Below, in pieces: positions 21,831-28,464 of a DNA stretch of 34,379 bases; the stretch's first letter is position 1, and every line of letters starts with the position of its first letter. The stretch is from positions 1 through 34,379 of IMG/VR virus record IMGVR_UViG_3300027573_000081. One strand, given 5' to 3'. Position numbers and translations under genes: made by a program. A model generated the notes under the pieces. That model did no database searches and was not told where the DNA came from. It saw only the letters and a list, made by a program, of their open reading frames with translations. This DNA comes from a virus.

Positions 21831-22201
21831 TGGCCTATTCCATTCACAAGTGCGAAGGCAGCGGCGCCACGATGGACGACTTCCGCTTCCGACCGACGTT
21901 CTGGTTCGAGCTGCGCCACGACGACGGCAAAGTGGCAGCCCAGACCGGCCACTACTTCACGGGGTACCTCACGCCCCGTCAGGTCAACGGCTATCGACTG
22001 CAGATGGCCAAGCTCTTGCCGCGCTACGAGGCGTACCTCGCCAAGACGGGCAAGCGCTGGGAGGTCGAGGCCGAGGAGAAGCGCATCGCCGAGCGCGCGG
22101 TCAAGCAGAAGCGGGACCGCATCGCGTGGCTGACCAAGCACATCCCGCTCTACACCGCCGAGCTGGAGGAGCTGACGCGCACGAAGGAGCTGACGCTGTG
22201 A
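21830..22201 (+). CDS. unrecognised protein with long C-terminal helix (123 aa)
   Basis: ATG 21830 shares a base with the previous stop (TGATG). The N-terminal half contains FRPTFWFELRHDDGKVAAQ and YFTGYLTPRQVNGYRLQM. The C-terminal half is a highly charged helix (RWEVEAEEKRIAERAVKQKR onward), predicted coiled coil. No known motif is seen. It is coupled to the following gene by GTGA. Confidence 0.75.
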   Translation: MAYSIHKCEGSGATMDDFRFRPTFWFELRHDDGKVAAQTGHYFTGYLTPRQVNGYRLQMAKLLPRYEAYLAKTGKRWEVEAEEKRIAERAVKQKRDRIAWLTKHIPLYTAELEELTRTKELTL

Positions 22202-22431
22202 ACGCACACACGCTCTACGTCACCGACGAATCCGGCGCCGACACCGAGCAGGTGCTGGCCGAGGTCAAGCCTGCGCCGCAAGCGCTCGTGGACAAGGTGC
22301 TCGCTGCGCCGACCACGGGCCACGACGGGCGCAGCGAGTGGGTGTTCGTCCGTCTGCAGAACGGCGACCTGATCCTTGGCGTGTTCCCGCAGGGCGACAC
22401 CTACTGCGAGTGCGAGGGAGAAGCACCGTGA
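22198..22431 (+). CDS. unrecognised small protein (77 aa, GTG start)
   Basis: GTG 22198 overlaps the previous stop. The chain has a polar N-terminus (AHTLYVTDESGADTEQVLAE), a central helix with KVLAAPTTGHDGRSEW, and a short beta-like end (VFVRLQNGDLILGVFP) with two nearby Cys (YCECEGEAP). It is coupled to the NinX-like gene by GTGA. Function is unknown. Confidence 0.72.
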   Translation: MNAHTLYVTDESGADTEQVLAEVKPAPQALVDKVLAAPTTGHDGRSEWVFVRLQNGDLILGVFPQGDTYCECEGEAP

Positions 22432-22805
22432 AGATCAAGACCGCGGAACTCGAAGGCATCGCCCTCGACTGGCTCGTGTGGTGCTGCGCAGGCGGCGCCG
22501 TTGCGTATCCGGCGCTGCAAGGTGCCAAGTTCGTGCGTGCGTGGCGTGGCAACAGTGCCAAGTACGTGCACCCGTCAACCGAGTGGGACCAAGGCGGGCC
22601 GATGATCGATCGCTTCGGCATCAGCGTGCAGAAGTTCGACGGCTCGGGCCCGCCCGAGCGGATGTGGAACGCGTACATGCACGAGCCACCGCTGCGCGGC
22701 GAGGACGAGATCGTCGGCCCCACCCCGCTCGTCGCAGTGTGCCGCTGCTACGTGGCAGACATGCTCGGCCACGAGGTCGAGGTACCGGAGGACATCCTGT
22801 CATGA
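22428..22805 (+). CDS. NinX-like protein (DUF2591 family)
   Basis: GTG 22428 overlaps the previous stop, giving 125 aa. The chain reads KIKTAELEGIALDWLVWCCA at the N-terminus, VHPSTEWDQGGPMIDRFGI in the middle, and GPTPLVAVCRCYVADMLGHE then VEVPEDIL at the end. This is the characteristic DUF2591 series (K-[IV]-T-EL-G-ALDW, S-T-W-QGGPIIE, GPTPL-A-MR-YV-S-G-EVEVP), the family that includes NinX of lambdoid phages. Its biochemical role is unknown. These proteins occur among non-essential early genes, which fits the context here. Confidence 0.8.
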   Translation: MKIKTAELEGIALDWLVWCCAGGAVAYPALQGAKFVRAWRGNSAKYVHPSTEWDQGGPMIDRFGISVQKFDGSGPPERMWNAYMHEPPLRGEDEIVGPTPLVAVCRCYVADMLGHEVEVPEDILS

Positions 22806-23029
22806 ACGTCGCAACACCCGAGGGCATGGCGTTCGCCATTGCGTGGACGAAGGCGCATCTCGCGCGCATCAACGAAGGAGGTATCTGGTTCGTGCCCCGG
22901 GTGTGCTCGGAGTACGAGATCAGTCACAAGAACAAGACTGCAACCCGGCGCGGACTCATGTCCGATCCGGCCATCACCAAGGTCCTGACTGCAATGGGCT
23001 GGACCGTCATCGAGAAGGAGAACCCTTGA
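22802..23029 (+). CDS. unrecognised small protein (75 aa)
   Basis: ATG 22802 overlaps the previous stop. The product has a helical N-terminus (TPEGMAFAIAWTKAHLARIN) and a loop with GGIWFVPRVCSEYEISHKNK. It ends in a helix (ITKVLTAMGWTVIEKENP) after an Arg-rich turn. The segment W-VPR-x(5)-Y-x(6)-K has the look of a small nucleic-acid-related protein but is not diagnostic. It is coupled to the next gene by TTGA. Confidence 0.72.
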   Translation: MNVATPEGMAFAIAWTKAHLARINEGGIWFVPRVCSEYEISHKNKTATRRGLMSDPAITKVLTAMGWTVIEKENP

Positions 23030-23274
23030 GAACGATCGACATCAACGACACGCACGATCTCGCGCTCGTGCAGGACGCCGACGGCAGGCACACGCGCTAC
23101 GTGCCGATGGACGAAGCGCCACCTGACCTCGCGCCCGACACGACCAAGCAGGTCTACCTCGGCCAGCTCCACTACGTGGCGTCGCACACCGTCGTCGGCC
23201 TCGCCGTGCACGACCGCATCATCAACGGCAAGCGCTGCCCGAAGGACGGCTGGCTGCGGTGGCGCCCGGTGTGA
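23026..23274 (+). CDS. unrecognised small protein (82 aa, TTG start)
   Basis: TTG 23026 overlaps the previous stop and is preceded by AAGGAG, so this rare start is well supported. The product contains IDINDTHDLALVQDADGRHT, then KQVYLGQLHYVASHTVVGLA and GKRCPKDGWLRWRPV. It is probably a small beta-rich protein. The next gene starts two bases after the stop. The function is unknown. Confidence 0.68.
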   Translation: MRTIDINDTHDLALVQDADGRHTRYVPMDEAPPDLAPDTTKQVYLGQLHYVASHTVVGLAVHDRIINGKRCPKDGWLRWRPV

Positions 23275-23275
23275 C

Positions 23276-23620
23276 ATGGCCATCTGCAAGTTCTGCAACG
23301 TCCTCTTCAGTTGGGGGCAGACCACCGACGGGCGTTTCGTTCCGCTCATCCCCGTCGGTGACGAGGGCGAGGTCGATCGCGACTATCAGGACTCCGACGG
23401 GGTGCTGCGGTCAACGCATCGGCAGGTGTGCACCAACAAGTCCGGCCCGCTGGTGCGCGTCTACAAGCTGGAGCGCAACGTCAAGGCGAAGGACGTGCTG
23501 CCACGCAAGGAGGTCGTGGTGGCACCCGAGACGCCATTGCCCACGCTCGATGAGCACGTCGCGCAGATTCTGGCCAAGAAGGCAGCGCGTCGGCATCGCA
23601 AGCCGCGAGCGAAAGCATGA
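23276..23620 (+). CDS. unrecognised protein with N-terminal CxxC (114 aa)
   Basis: ATG 23276 is one base after the previous stop. It begins MAICKFCNVLFSWGQTTDGR, a CxxC next to an aromatic strand as in small zinc-binding units, and a further Cys follows near residue 52. A middle segment is charged (GEVDRDYQDSDGVLR), and the C-terminus is strongly basic (KKAARRHRKPRAKA). Nucleic-acid binding is plausible from charge and the CxxC, but a full zinc site with four ligands is not evident. Confidence 0.75.
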   Translation: MAICKFCNVLFSWGQTTDGRFVPLIPVGDEGEVDRDYQDSDGVLRSTHRQVCTNKSGPLVRVYKLERNVKAKDVLPRKEVVVAPETPLPTLDEHVAQILAKKAARRHRKPRAKA

Positions 23621-23778
23621 TCAAGTTCTACTTCAAGAAAGGAAGGTGGCACGTTACCAGTAGCAAGCGAGCAGTACCCGCCCAGCAGTGGTGGGATGCA
23701 ATCAATCAGGTCAAGTGCCTGAATCATCAACTGAGAATGAAAGAGAGAACGCAACATGGCACGAGCACACACCGCTAA
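23617..23778 (+). CDS. small Trp/Lys-rich protein overlapping next gene (53 aa)
   Basis: ATG 23617 overlaps the previous stop (ATGA). The 53-aa reading (MIKFYFKKGRWHVTSSKRAV, then QQWWDAINQVKCLNHQLRMK) runs 23 bases into the next gene. The KFY-K-G-W-V-T ... P ... WW-A-x(5)-CLN pattern resembles tiny proteins seen in other phages, with no known function. Its DNA is visibly less GC-rich than its neighbours. The last residues overlap the next gene in another frame and may carry little function. Confidence 0.62.
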   Translation: MIKFYFKKGRWHVTSSKRAVPAQQWWDAINQVKCLNHQLRMKERTQHGTSTHR

Positions 23779-24328
23779 GGCGGCGAAGGACTACCCCGAG
23801 CACGGCATCAAGAAGGGCGACACGTACTACTACTGGGCGCACTTCCGCGGCCCGAAGCAGATGAGCAAGACGCCGCCGCGCCAGTCGCAGCTCACCGGCA
23901 GCTCGAAGCTGTCGAACGTGTACGCCGCGGACGAAGCGCTCAGCGACGCGCTCGGCGACGCCACCTGCCCGCAGGACGTGGCGACGGCGCTCGAAGAGGC
24001 GGCACAGGCCGTCGAGGAGTGCATCAGCGAGTACGACGAGGCTGTCTCCAATCTGGAGGAGGGCTTCCCGAACGGCTGCCCTCAGATCGACGAGACGACC
24101 GAGGCGCGGGACAACCTCGAATCGTGGAAGGACGAGCTGGAGTCGGCGCAGTCGGATGTCGAGAACCTCGATCCCACCGACTTCGTGGACGAGGGCGCCG
24201 AGCCCGCCGAGGGCGACGACAAGCGCGAGAAGGCGCCTGAGTCGTTCGACGATCTCTACCCGTCGGAGCAGGAAGCGATGATGGAGGAGGCGCAGGGCAT
24301 CGCGTCCGGCGTGAGCTGCCCGCTCTGA
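23756..24328 (+). CDS. conserved phage acidic protein (190 aa)
   Basis: ATG 23756 follows GAGAGAACG. The N-terminus has GIKKGDTYYYWAHFRGPKQM and SKTPPRQSQLTGSS, a [YW]-W-FR-GPK-SKTPPR pattern I recognise from conserved phage hypotheticals. The rest is acidic and helical (EEAAQAVEECISEYDEAVSN) with a disordered Glu/Asp-rich stretch (DEGAEPAEGDDKREK). One interpretation is a basic strand pair that binds nucleic acid attached to an acidic interaction helix, but no function is established. Confidence 0.8.
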   Translation: MARAHTAKAAKDYPEHGIKKGDTYYYWAHFRGPKQMSKTPPRQSQLTGSSKLSNVYAADEALSDALGDATCPQDVATALEEAAQAVEECISEYDEAVSNLEEGFPNGCPQIDETTEARDNLESWKDELESAQSDVENLDPTDFVDEGAEPAEGDDKREKAPESFDDLYPSEQEAMMEEAQGIASGVSCPL

Positions 24329-24331
24329 CCC

Positions 24332-24589
24332 GTGGCCATCTACGTCACCCAGTACGGTGCGTGGTGGAAGCTGACCCCCGCTCAGTGGCGCGATGTCTGC
24401 ACGACAGGCGCCGCGGGCGAGGGGTACGTGTTGCCCAACAGCGCGCAACTGCGCTGGCGCCCCGGTGCCTGCATCGGCATCGAGCGCTGGGACAAGCGCG
24501 ACAGCTACTGGGTCCGCGAACCGTCCAAGCACCAACTCTTCGAGCCCCTCGATTGGGAGCCTCACGAGTTCAAGGAGCATCTGAAATGA
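24332..24589 (+). CDS. unrecognised small protein (85 aa, GTG start)
   Basis: GTG 24332 is three bases after the previous stop. The product is Trp-rich (eight Trp by eye): YVTQYGAWWKLTPAQWRDVC, then NSAQLRWRPGACIGIERWDK and a basic/acidic tail. It likely forms a compact domain. The ribosome binding site is weak, which suggests coupling to the upstream gene. No family is recognised. Confidence 0.7.
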   Translation: MAIYVTQYGAWWKLTPAQWRDVCTTGAAGEGYVLPNSAQLRWRPGACIGIERWDKRDSYWVREPSKHQLFEPLDWEPHEFKEHLK

Positions 24590-24747
24590 AGGAGAGAACC
24601 CCGCGCTCGCTACGCGACGCATTCCCCGAGGACTACGAGCCCGTGCTCAGCACAACAAAGGACCGCATCTTCACTGCGCTGATCAGCGTGGTGATCGTCG
24701 TGGTCATCGGGCTCGTGGTCGGATTCACCATCTACCTGAGGAACTGA
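24586..24747 (+). CDS. small single-pass membrane protein (53 aa)
   Basis: ATG 24586 overlaps the previous stop (ATGA), with AAGGAG 14-19 bases upstream. The first 28 residues are charged (KERTPRSLRDAFPEDYEPVL). The rest is a hydrophobic helix (FTALISVVIVVVIGLVVGFT) with a short end (IYLRN). A cytoplasmic N-terminus with one membrane crossing is likely. Function is unknown. Confidence 0.68.
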   Translation: MKERTPRSLRDAFPEDYEPVLSTTKDRIFTALISVVIVVVIGLVVGFTIYLRN

Positions 24748-24748
24748 C

Positions 24749-25012
24749 ATGGCAAGAGCAAAGCTCAAGCTGTTCCAAGTCGATCTCAAGATCGCAGCCA
24801 CCGCCTACGTCAAGGCGTACACCAAGAAGGAGGCCGGACGCCTGATCGATGAGTTCATCGAAGACGGCAGCGCACTCGAAGTCGAAGGCCCTGAAATCTT
24901 CGGCGAGTCCTACCACCACCCGCGCATGCCCATCGTGAGCCTGTCGCCGGCCATGACCATCCACGGTCGCCTGCCCGGCAGCAAGCTCGTGCACATGGAG
25001 GACTTGGGATGA
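24749..25012 (+). CDS. unrecognised small protein (87 aa)
   Basis: ATG 24749 is one base after the previous stop. The product begins MARAKLKLFQVDLKIAATAY, has TKKEAGRLIDEFIEDGSALE as a helix, and ends SPAMTIHGRLPGSKLVHMED. A strand-helix-strand small fold is likely. The opening strand, A-T-A-Y-V and K-EA resembles short conserved phage proteins without assigned roles. It is coupled to the next gene by ATGA. Confidence 0.75.
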   Translation: MARAKLKLFQVDLKIAATAYVKAYTKKEAGRLIDEFIEDGSALEVEGPEIFGESYHHPRMPIVSLSPAMTIHGRLPGSKLVHMEDLG

Positions 25013-25416
25013 CGACCGGCAACGAGTTCCTCGCTGCCGTGCGAGGCATCCCGACCCACCACGTTGCGATGGCGCTGAACGAGTTCACGTTCGGCGTGTC
25101 GTGGGCCAAGTGCAGCAAGAAGTACATGGCCAAGGAGTTCGATCGACTGAGCCACAAGACGCTGCAGCGCGTCGAGCTGGCGCACCTCGCTGTCATGGCG
25201 CGGGCGCGGGCCGACGGCTGCACCCACTGGTGGGACCTGAACCACGCCACGAAGCACGTTGTCGAGAAGGCGGCGCGCAACGGCGTGAACATCGACCCGG
25301 TGCACAGCGCGCTCGGCGTGCTGATCCTGACGCCGCACATCCGCAAGTACCTCGCAGAGAACGACCCGAAGGCCCTTGAGCAGGCCGAGACGGCGTTCGC
25401 AAGGAGCAAGCCATGA
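25009..25416 (+). CDS. unrecognised protein (135 aa)
   Basis: ATG 25009 overlaps the previous stop. The product is helical: MTTGNEFLAAVRGIPTHHVA, then CSKKYMAKEFDRLSHKTLQR, a Trp/His segment (GCTHWWDLNHATKHVVEKAA) and a final helix. Several His and one nearby Cys are present, without a clear metal motif. It is coupled to the next gene by ATGA. No family is recognised. Confidence 0.75.
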   Translation: MTTGNEFLAAVRGIPTHHVAMALNEFTFGVSWAKCSKKYMAKEFDRLSHKTLQRVELAHLAVMARARADGCTHWWDLNHATKHVVEKAARNGVNIDPVHSALGVLILTPHIRKYLAENDPKALEQAETAFARSKP

Positions 25417-25721
25417 AGGCGTTCAACAAGACGCCGCGAGCCGTGCCCGTGGGCAAGGAGTACGTGCGCCCGTTCCAGACTGACTACTCCGGCTGTTGGT
25501 CCGGCCACTGCAAGTCGCGCGAGAGCGCGATCATCGCGGCGGCGAAGCGCATGGTGAACGACTGCGTGACACGCGCCACGATCACCGACATGACGACGGG
25601 CTATGACATCGCCCGCCTCACCCTGTCGGCCGACAAGAAGAAGGCGACCATCCAAGTCATCGAGCCCTTCAAGCCCATCAACATCCCGGGCACGCGCCCG
25701 CTCTTGCGGAGGGTCAAGTAG
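25413..25721 (+). CDS. unrecognised small protein (102 aa)
   Basis: ATG 25413 overlaps the previous stop. The chain has a Tyr/Trp-rich segment with two Cys (TDYSGCWSGHCKSRESAI), a helix (AAAKRMVNDCVTRATITDM) and strand-like C-terminal sequence (KKATIQVIEPFKPINIPG). The A-x(2)-A-K-R-M-V-x(5)-A-x-I-x-D part is reminiscent of small alpha/beta domains in other phage hypotheticals. It is followed by a GC hairpin, which separates it from the ATPase gene. Confidence 0.75.
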   Translation: MKAFNKTPRAVPVGKEYVRPFQTDYSGCWSGHCKSRESAIIAAAKRMVNDCVTRATITDMTTGYDIARLTLSADKKKATIQVIEPFKPINIPGTRPLLRRVK

Positions 25722-25730
25722 CAATGCCCC

Positions 25731-25749
25731 GGCGGGGGGCTTCCCCGCC
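25731..25749. other. GC hairpin before the AAA+ ATPase gene
   Basis: GGCGGGG (25731-25737) pairs with CCCCGCC (25743-25749) around five bases. It lacks a T-tract. It lies between the stop at 25721 and the start at 25778 and could attenuate transcription. Confidence 0.55.
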
Positions 25750-25777
25750 ATCACACCAACCCTGAACGAAAGAAGAT

Positions 25778-26902
25778 ATGAAGCTCACACTCAACCACAA
25801 GCAGATCGCAGAACTCATCAAGGCCGTCGGCGCCGATCGAACGGTGCTCGTGCAAGGCGAGGCCGGCACGGGCAAGACCACGCTGCTGTACGCGTTGGCG
25901 AAAGACCCGCACTTCGCCAACTACCACGTCGTTGCGCCGATCGACTGCACGCAGTTGTCGGACGGCTCGATCTGGGTGCCGGACATCGACCGTGAGGCCG
26001 GCGTCTCGCGCGAGCTGCCGAACGAGCGCTTCGGCATCAGCAAGGGCAACCACCACGGGGTTGACGGGAGTCAACCCATCCTGCTGTGCTTCGACGAGAT
26101 CGCGAAGGCGCGTCAGTACATCAAGGACGCGATCGCGCCGCTGCTGTACGAGCACCGCAGCGGCGACTACCGCATGCCCAAGGGCAGCGTGGTGTTCGCG
26201 TGCACGAACCTCGGCGCCGAAGGGCTGGGCGACACAATGCAGGGACACCTGCGCGACCGCATCATCGACGTGACGCTGCGCAAGCCGACCGCCGAGGAGT
26301 GGACGGAGAACTTCGCGATGCACCACGACCTGCACCCGGCGATCCTCGCCTGCGTGCAGGAGTACCCGCAGGTGTTCGAGTCGTTCACCGACTACGAGGC
26401 CGACGGTCCGAAGGCCGGGCGCGATCTGGCGCGCGACAACCCGTACATCTTCAACCCGAGGGCGACGCAGGACAAATGGGCAACACCCCGGAGCCTCCAT
26501 GCGGCGAGCGACATCCTCCACAAGGGAGGAGCACTCGACAACGACACGATCACGGCGGCGCTCAACGGCACCATCGGCCGCGCATACACCGCGCTGCTGA
26601 TGGCATACGTGCGCTTCGGCCAGTCGCTGCCGGCGTTCAGCGTGATCCTCGCTGACCCGGCGGGCACGCCCGTGCCGGTCAATCCCGGCGCCAAGGTGAT
26701 GCTGGCCTTCCGCCTGATCCAGCAGGTGAAGGAGCGGCAGGAAGCCGAGGCGGTGAGCCAGTACATGGCGCGCTTCCCCGGCGAGATGAAGCTGCTGTTC
26801 GCGAGCAACGTGTCCAACAACACCAAGAAGATGGGCCTGTTCTCGCGGTCGGCGACCTTCACCAAGGAGCTGGCCAAGAGCCTCAAGGTTCTCAACGCTT
26901 AA
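25778..26902 (+). CDS. MoxR-like AAA+ ATPase
   Basis: ATG 25778 follows GAAAGAAG. The 374-aa chain has Walker A GEAGTGKT at 27-34, Walker B ILLCFDE at about 101-107, and a sensor-1 segment VVFACTNLG near 145. Arg-containing GHLRDRIIDVTLRKPTAEEW (about 160) is typical of MoxR/AAA_5 family proteins. These ATPases work with VWA-domain partners, and a VWA protein lies directly downstream, so they probably form a remodelling or maturation complex. The substrate is unknown. A dyad copy lies inside the gene just before the Walker B codons (GVDGSQP). The C-terminal third is helical (lid) and ends with FTKELAKSLKVLNA. Confidence 0.88.
   Translation: MKLTLNHKQIAELIKAVGADRTVLVQGEAGTGKTTLLYALAKDPHFANYHVVAPIDCTQLSDGSIWVPDIDREAGVSRELPNERFGISKGNHHGVDGSQPILLCFDEIAKARQYIKDAIAPLLYEHRSGDYRMPKGSVVFACTNLGAEGLGDTMQGHLRDRIIDVTLRKPTAEEWTENFAMHHDLHPAILACVQEYPQVFESFTDYEADGPKAGRDLARDNPYIFNPRATQDKWATPRSLHAASDILHKGGALDNDTITAALNGTIGRAYTALLMAYVRFGQSLPAFSVILADPAGTPVPVNPGAKVMLAFRLIQQVKERQEAEAVSQYMARFPGEMKLLFASNVSNNTKKMGLFSRSATFTKELAKSLKVLNA
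26059..26076. repeat. dispersed dyad copy 10 (inside the AAA+ gene)
   Basis: GGTTGACGGGAGTCAACC keeps both 7-base arms within coding sequence, about 280 bases into the ATPase gene. There is no start codon close downstream. Confidence 0.85.
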
Positions 26903-26911
26903 GGAGTCTTC

Positions 26912-28126
26912 ATGACCACCAACTACGACGGGCTCAATGCGCGGGAGCGCATCGCCCGCATTCACATCGACCTGATGCAGGACCCCGAGTTCTCGCGCAT
27001 CGGGCCGGTGACGCAGATCGGCGACGTGCACATCAAAGACATCCCTACCGCACAGACGAACGGGCTTGATGTGTGGTACAGCGAGGCGTGGACGCTGAAG
27101 CTCAGTCGGGGCCAACTCCGCTACGTTGTGGCGCACGAGCAGTTGCACAAGCTGCTCATGCACTGCACGCTGTACAACGCCGCGTTCAAGAAGCACCCGC
27201 AGGAATCCGCGCAAGCGGTGGACTACGTGGTCAACCTCGTCGTCGAGGACATGGACAAGAAGCGGGGCTTCGTCGAACGACCGACGGACTTCCCGCCGCT
27301 GATCGACGAGAAGTACCGGGACTGGTCCTGCATGGAGGTGTTGCAGGACTTGATCAACAACGGCGACGACGGCACGGGCGGCGGTGGCAAGGGCACCGGC
27401 AAGGGCGGCACCGCACCTCCGATGGACGAGCACATCCAGCGCGAGCCCGGCGACGGCGACGCCGCGAAGGCGAAGGAGGAAGAGCAGGCGCTGGAGGACG
27501 CGCATGTGCAGGGCGAGATCACCAGTGCCCGGCTGCGTGGCACGAGCGCAGGCGGCGCATCGCTCAAGGGCTTCGAGAAGACCCAGACCGAGTGGCGCGA
27601 TCCGCTGCGCCAGTTCATGGTCGAGGCGATGGAGGGCGACGAGATGTCGCGCTGGTGCCCGCCCAACAAGCTGTTCCGTCCGCTGGGCATCATGCTGCCC
27701 TCGCACTTCGCGGAGGCAGCGGGCGGGCTCGTGGTGGCGTGCGACACGTCGGGCTCGATGCGGGCGTACTACGCCCGCGTGTTCGGCGAGATCGGGCGCG
27801 TGGCCGAGCAGGTGCAGCCGCAGTGGATCATCGTGATCTGGTGGGACAGCAAGGTGCAGTCGGTGCAACAGTTCGTACCGGCTGACTATCCGACGCTGGC
27901 CACGAAGCTCAATGCCAAGGGCGGCGGGGGCACCATCGTGTCGTGCGTGGCGCAGTACATGGCCAAGGCCAAGCTCAAGCCGAAGGCCACGATCATCCTC
28001 ACGGACGGCGAGATCGAGTCGCAGTACGAGTGCCCGCCCGGCCCGCTGCTGTGGGGCGTGGTCGGCAACGCGCGGTTCCGTCCGCTGAAAGGCAAGCTGC
28101 TGCGCATCGGAAAGGAGACGCTGTGA
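26912..28126 (+). CDS. metallopeptidase-like plus VWA domain protein (DUF2201 type), partner of the AAA+ ATPase
   Basis: ATG 26912 follows AAGGAG nine bases after the ATPase stop. The 404-aa product has an N-terminal metallopeptidase-like domain with HEQLH (HExxH) at 75-79, another His at 84, and AVDYVVNLVVED at about 102-113, the D-x(2)-[IV]N pattern typical of DUF2201. A Gly/Lys-rich linker (about 152-170) follows. The C-terminal VWA-like domain has MIDAS motif DTSGS at 278-282, GGGGTIVS and LTDGEIES. Related proteins pair with MoxR-like ATPases in phages and bacteria. The likely role is substrate recruitment, possibly with proteolysis, by the AAA+ complex. The target is unknown. Confidence 0.86.
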   Translation: MTTNYDGLNARERIARIHIDLMQDPEFSRIGPVTQIGDVHIKDIPTAQTNGLDVWYSEAWTLKLSRGQLRYVVAHEQLHKLLMHCTLYNAAFKKHPQESAQAVDYVVNLVVEDMDKKRGFVERPTDFPPLIDEKYRDWSCMEVLQDLINNGDDGTGGGGKGTGKGGTAPPMDEHIQREPGDGDAAKAKEEEQALEDAHVQGEITSARLRGTSAGGASLKGFEKTQTEWRDPLRQFMVEAMEGDEMSRWCPPNKLFRPLGIMLPSHFAEAAGGLVVACDTSGSMRAYYARVFGEIGRVAEQVQPQWIIVIWWDSKVQSVQQFVPADYPTLATKLNAKGGGGTIVSCVAQYMAKAKLKPKATIILTDGEIESQYECPPGPLLWGVVGNARFRPLKGKLLRIGKETL

Positions 28127-28464
28127 CCCAGCTCGATGCGCGTGGTGCACGGACGGTGGCGGCGATGCACCCGCTCATGCCCGTGCACCACGCCAACGGT
28201 GAGTTGCTTGAGGGTACGTGGGTCGGTCACGCGCTGGACGAGTACCGCGTCGTCAACGGCACGTTCTGTGGCCCGCACTACCTGATCCAGCTCGGCTCCA
28301 TCCTCGACCCGGGCGACCCGCAGGCGCGTGTGTTCCGCGTGAAATTCATCATGCACTACCCGCTGGAGAAGATGACCGGTAGCACCGAGGAGCTGGAGCA
28401 GGCCAACCGTGCGGCACGCGCCATGATCGGCATGCTCAACCTGAGACGAAAGGAGTTCGCATGA
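28123..28464 (+). CDS. unrecognised protein, paralogue A (113 aa, GTG start)
   Basis: GTG 28123 overlaps the VWA stop (GTGA) and follows AAAGGAG. The chain includes ELLEGTWVGHALDEYRVVNG, then FCGPHYLIQLGSILDPGD and a C-terminal AARAMIGMLNLRRKEFA. The downstream gene repeats this plan ([LD]-G-x-W-x-G-x-AL-x(3)-RV, HY-[LI]QLG, then MLNLRR). The two are thus tandem paralogues. Coupling to the VWA gene suggests work in the same complex. No family name is recognised. Confidence 0.78.
   Translation: MTQLDARGARTVAAMHPLMPVHHANGELLEGTWVGHALDEYRVVNGTFCGPHYLIQLGSILDPGDPQARVFRVKFIMHYPLEKMTGSTEELEQANRAARAMIGMLNLRRKEFA

Noticed and set aside
10551-26076. Dyads as a CRISPR array
   Set aside because: Copies are hundreds to thousands of bases apart, with genes in between and no regular spacer.
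25751-28150. Long open frame on the minus strand opposite the ATPase and VWA genes
   Set aside because: Shadow of high-GC codons; the plus-strand genes have clear catalytic motifs, and this frame is low in complexity (Leu, Arg, His, Val).
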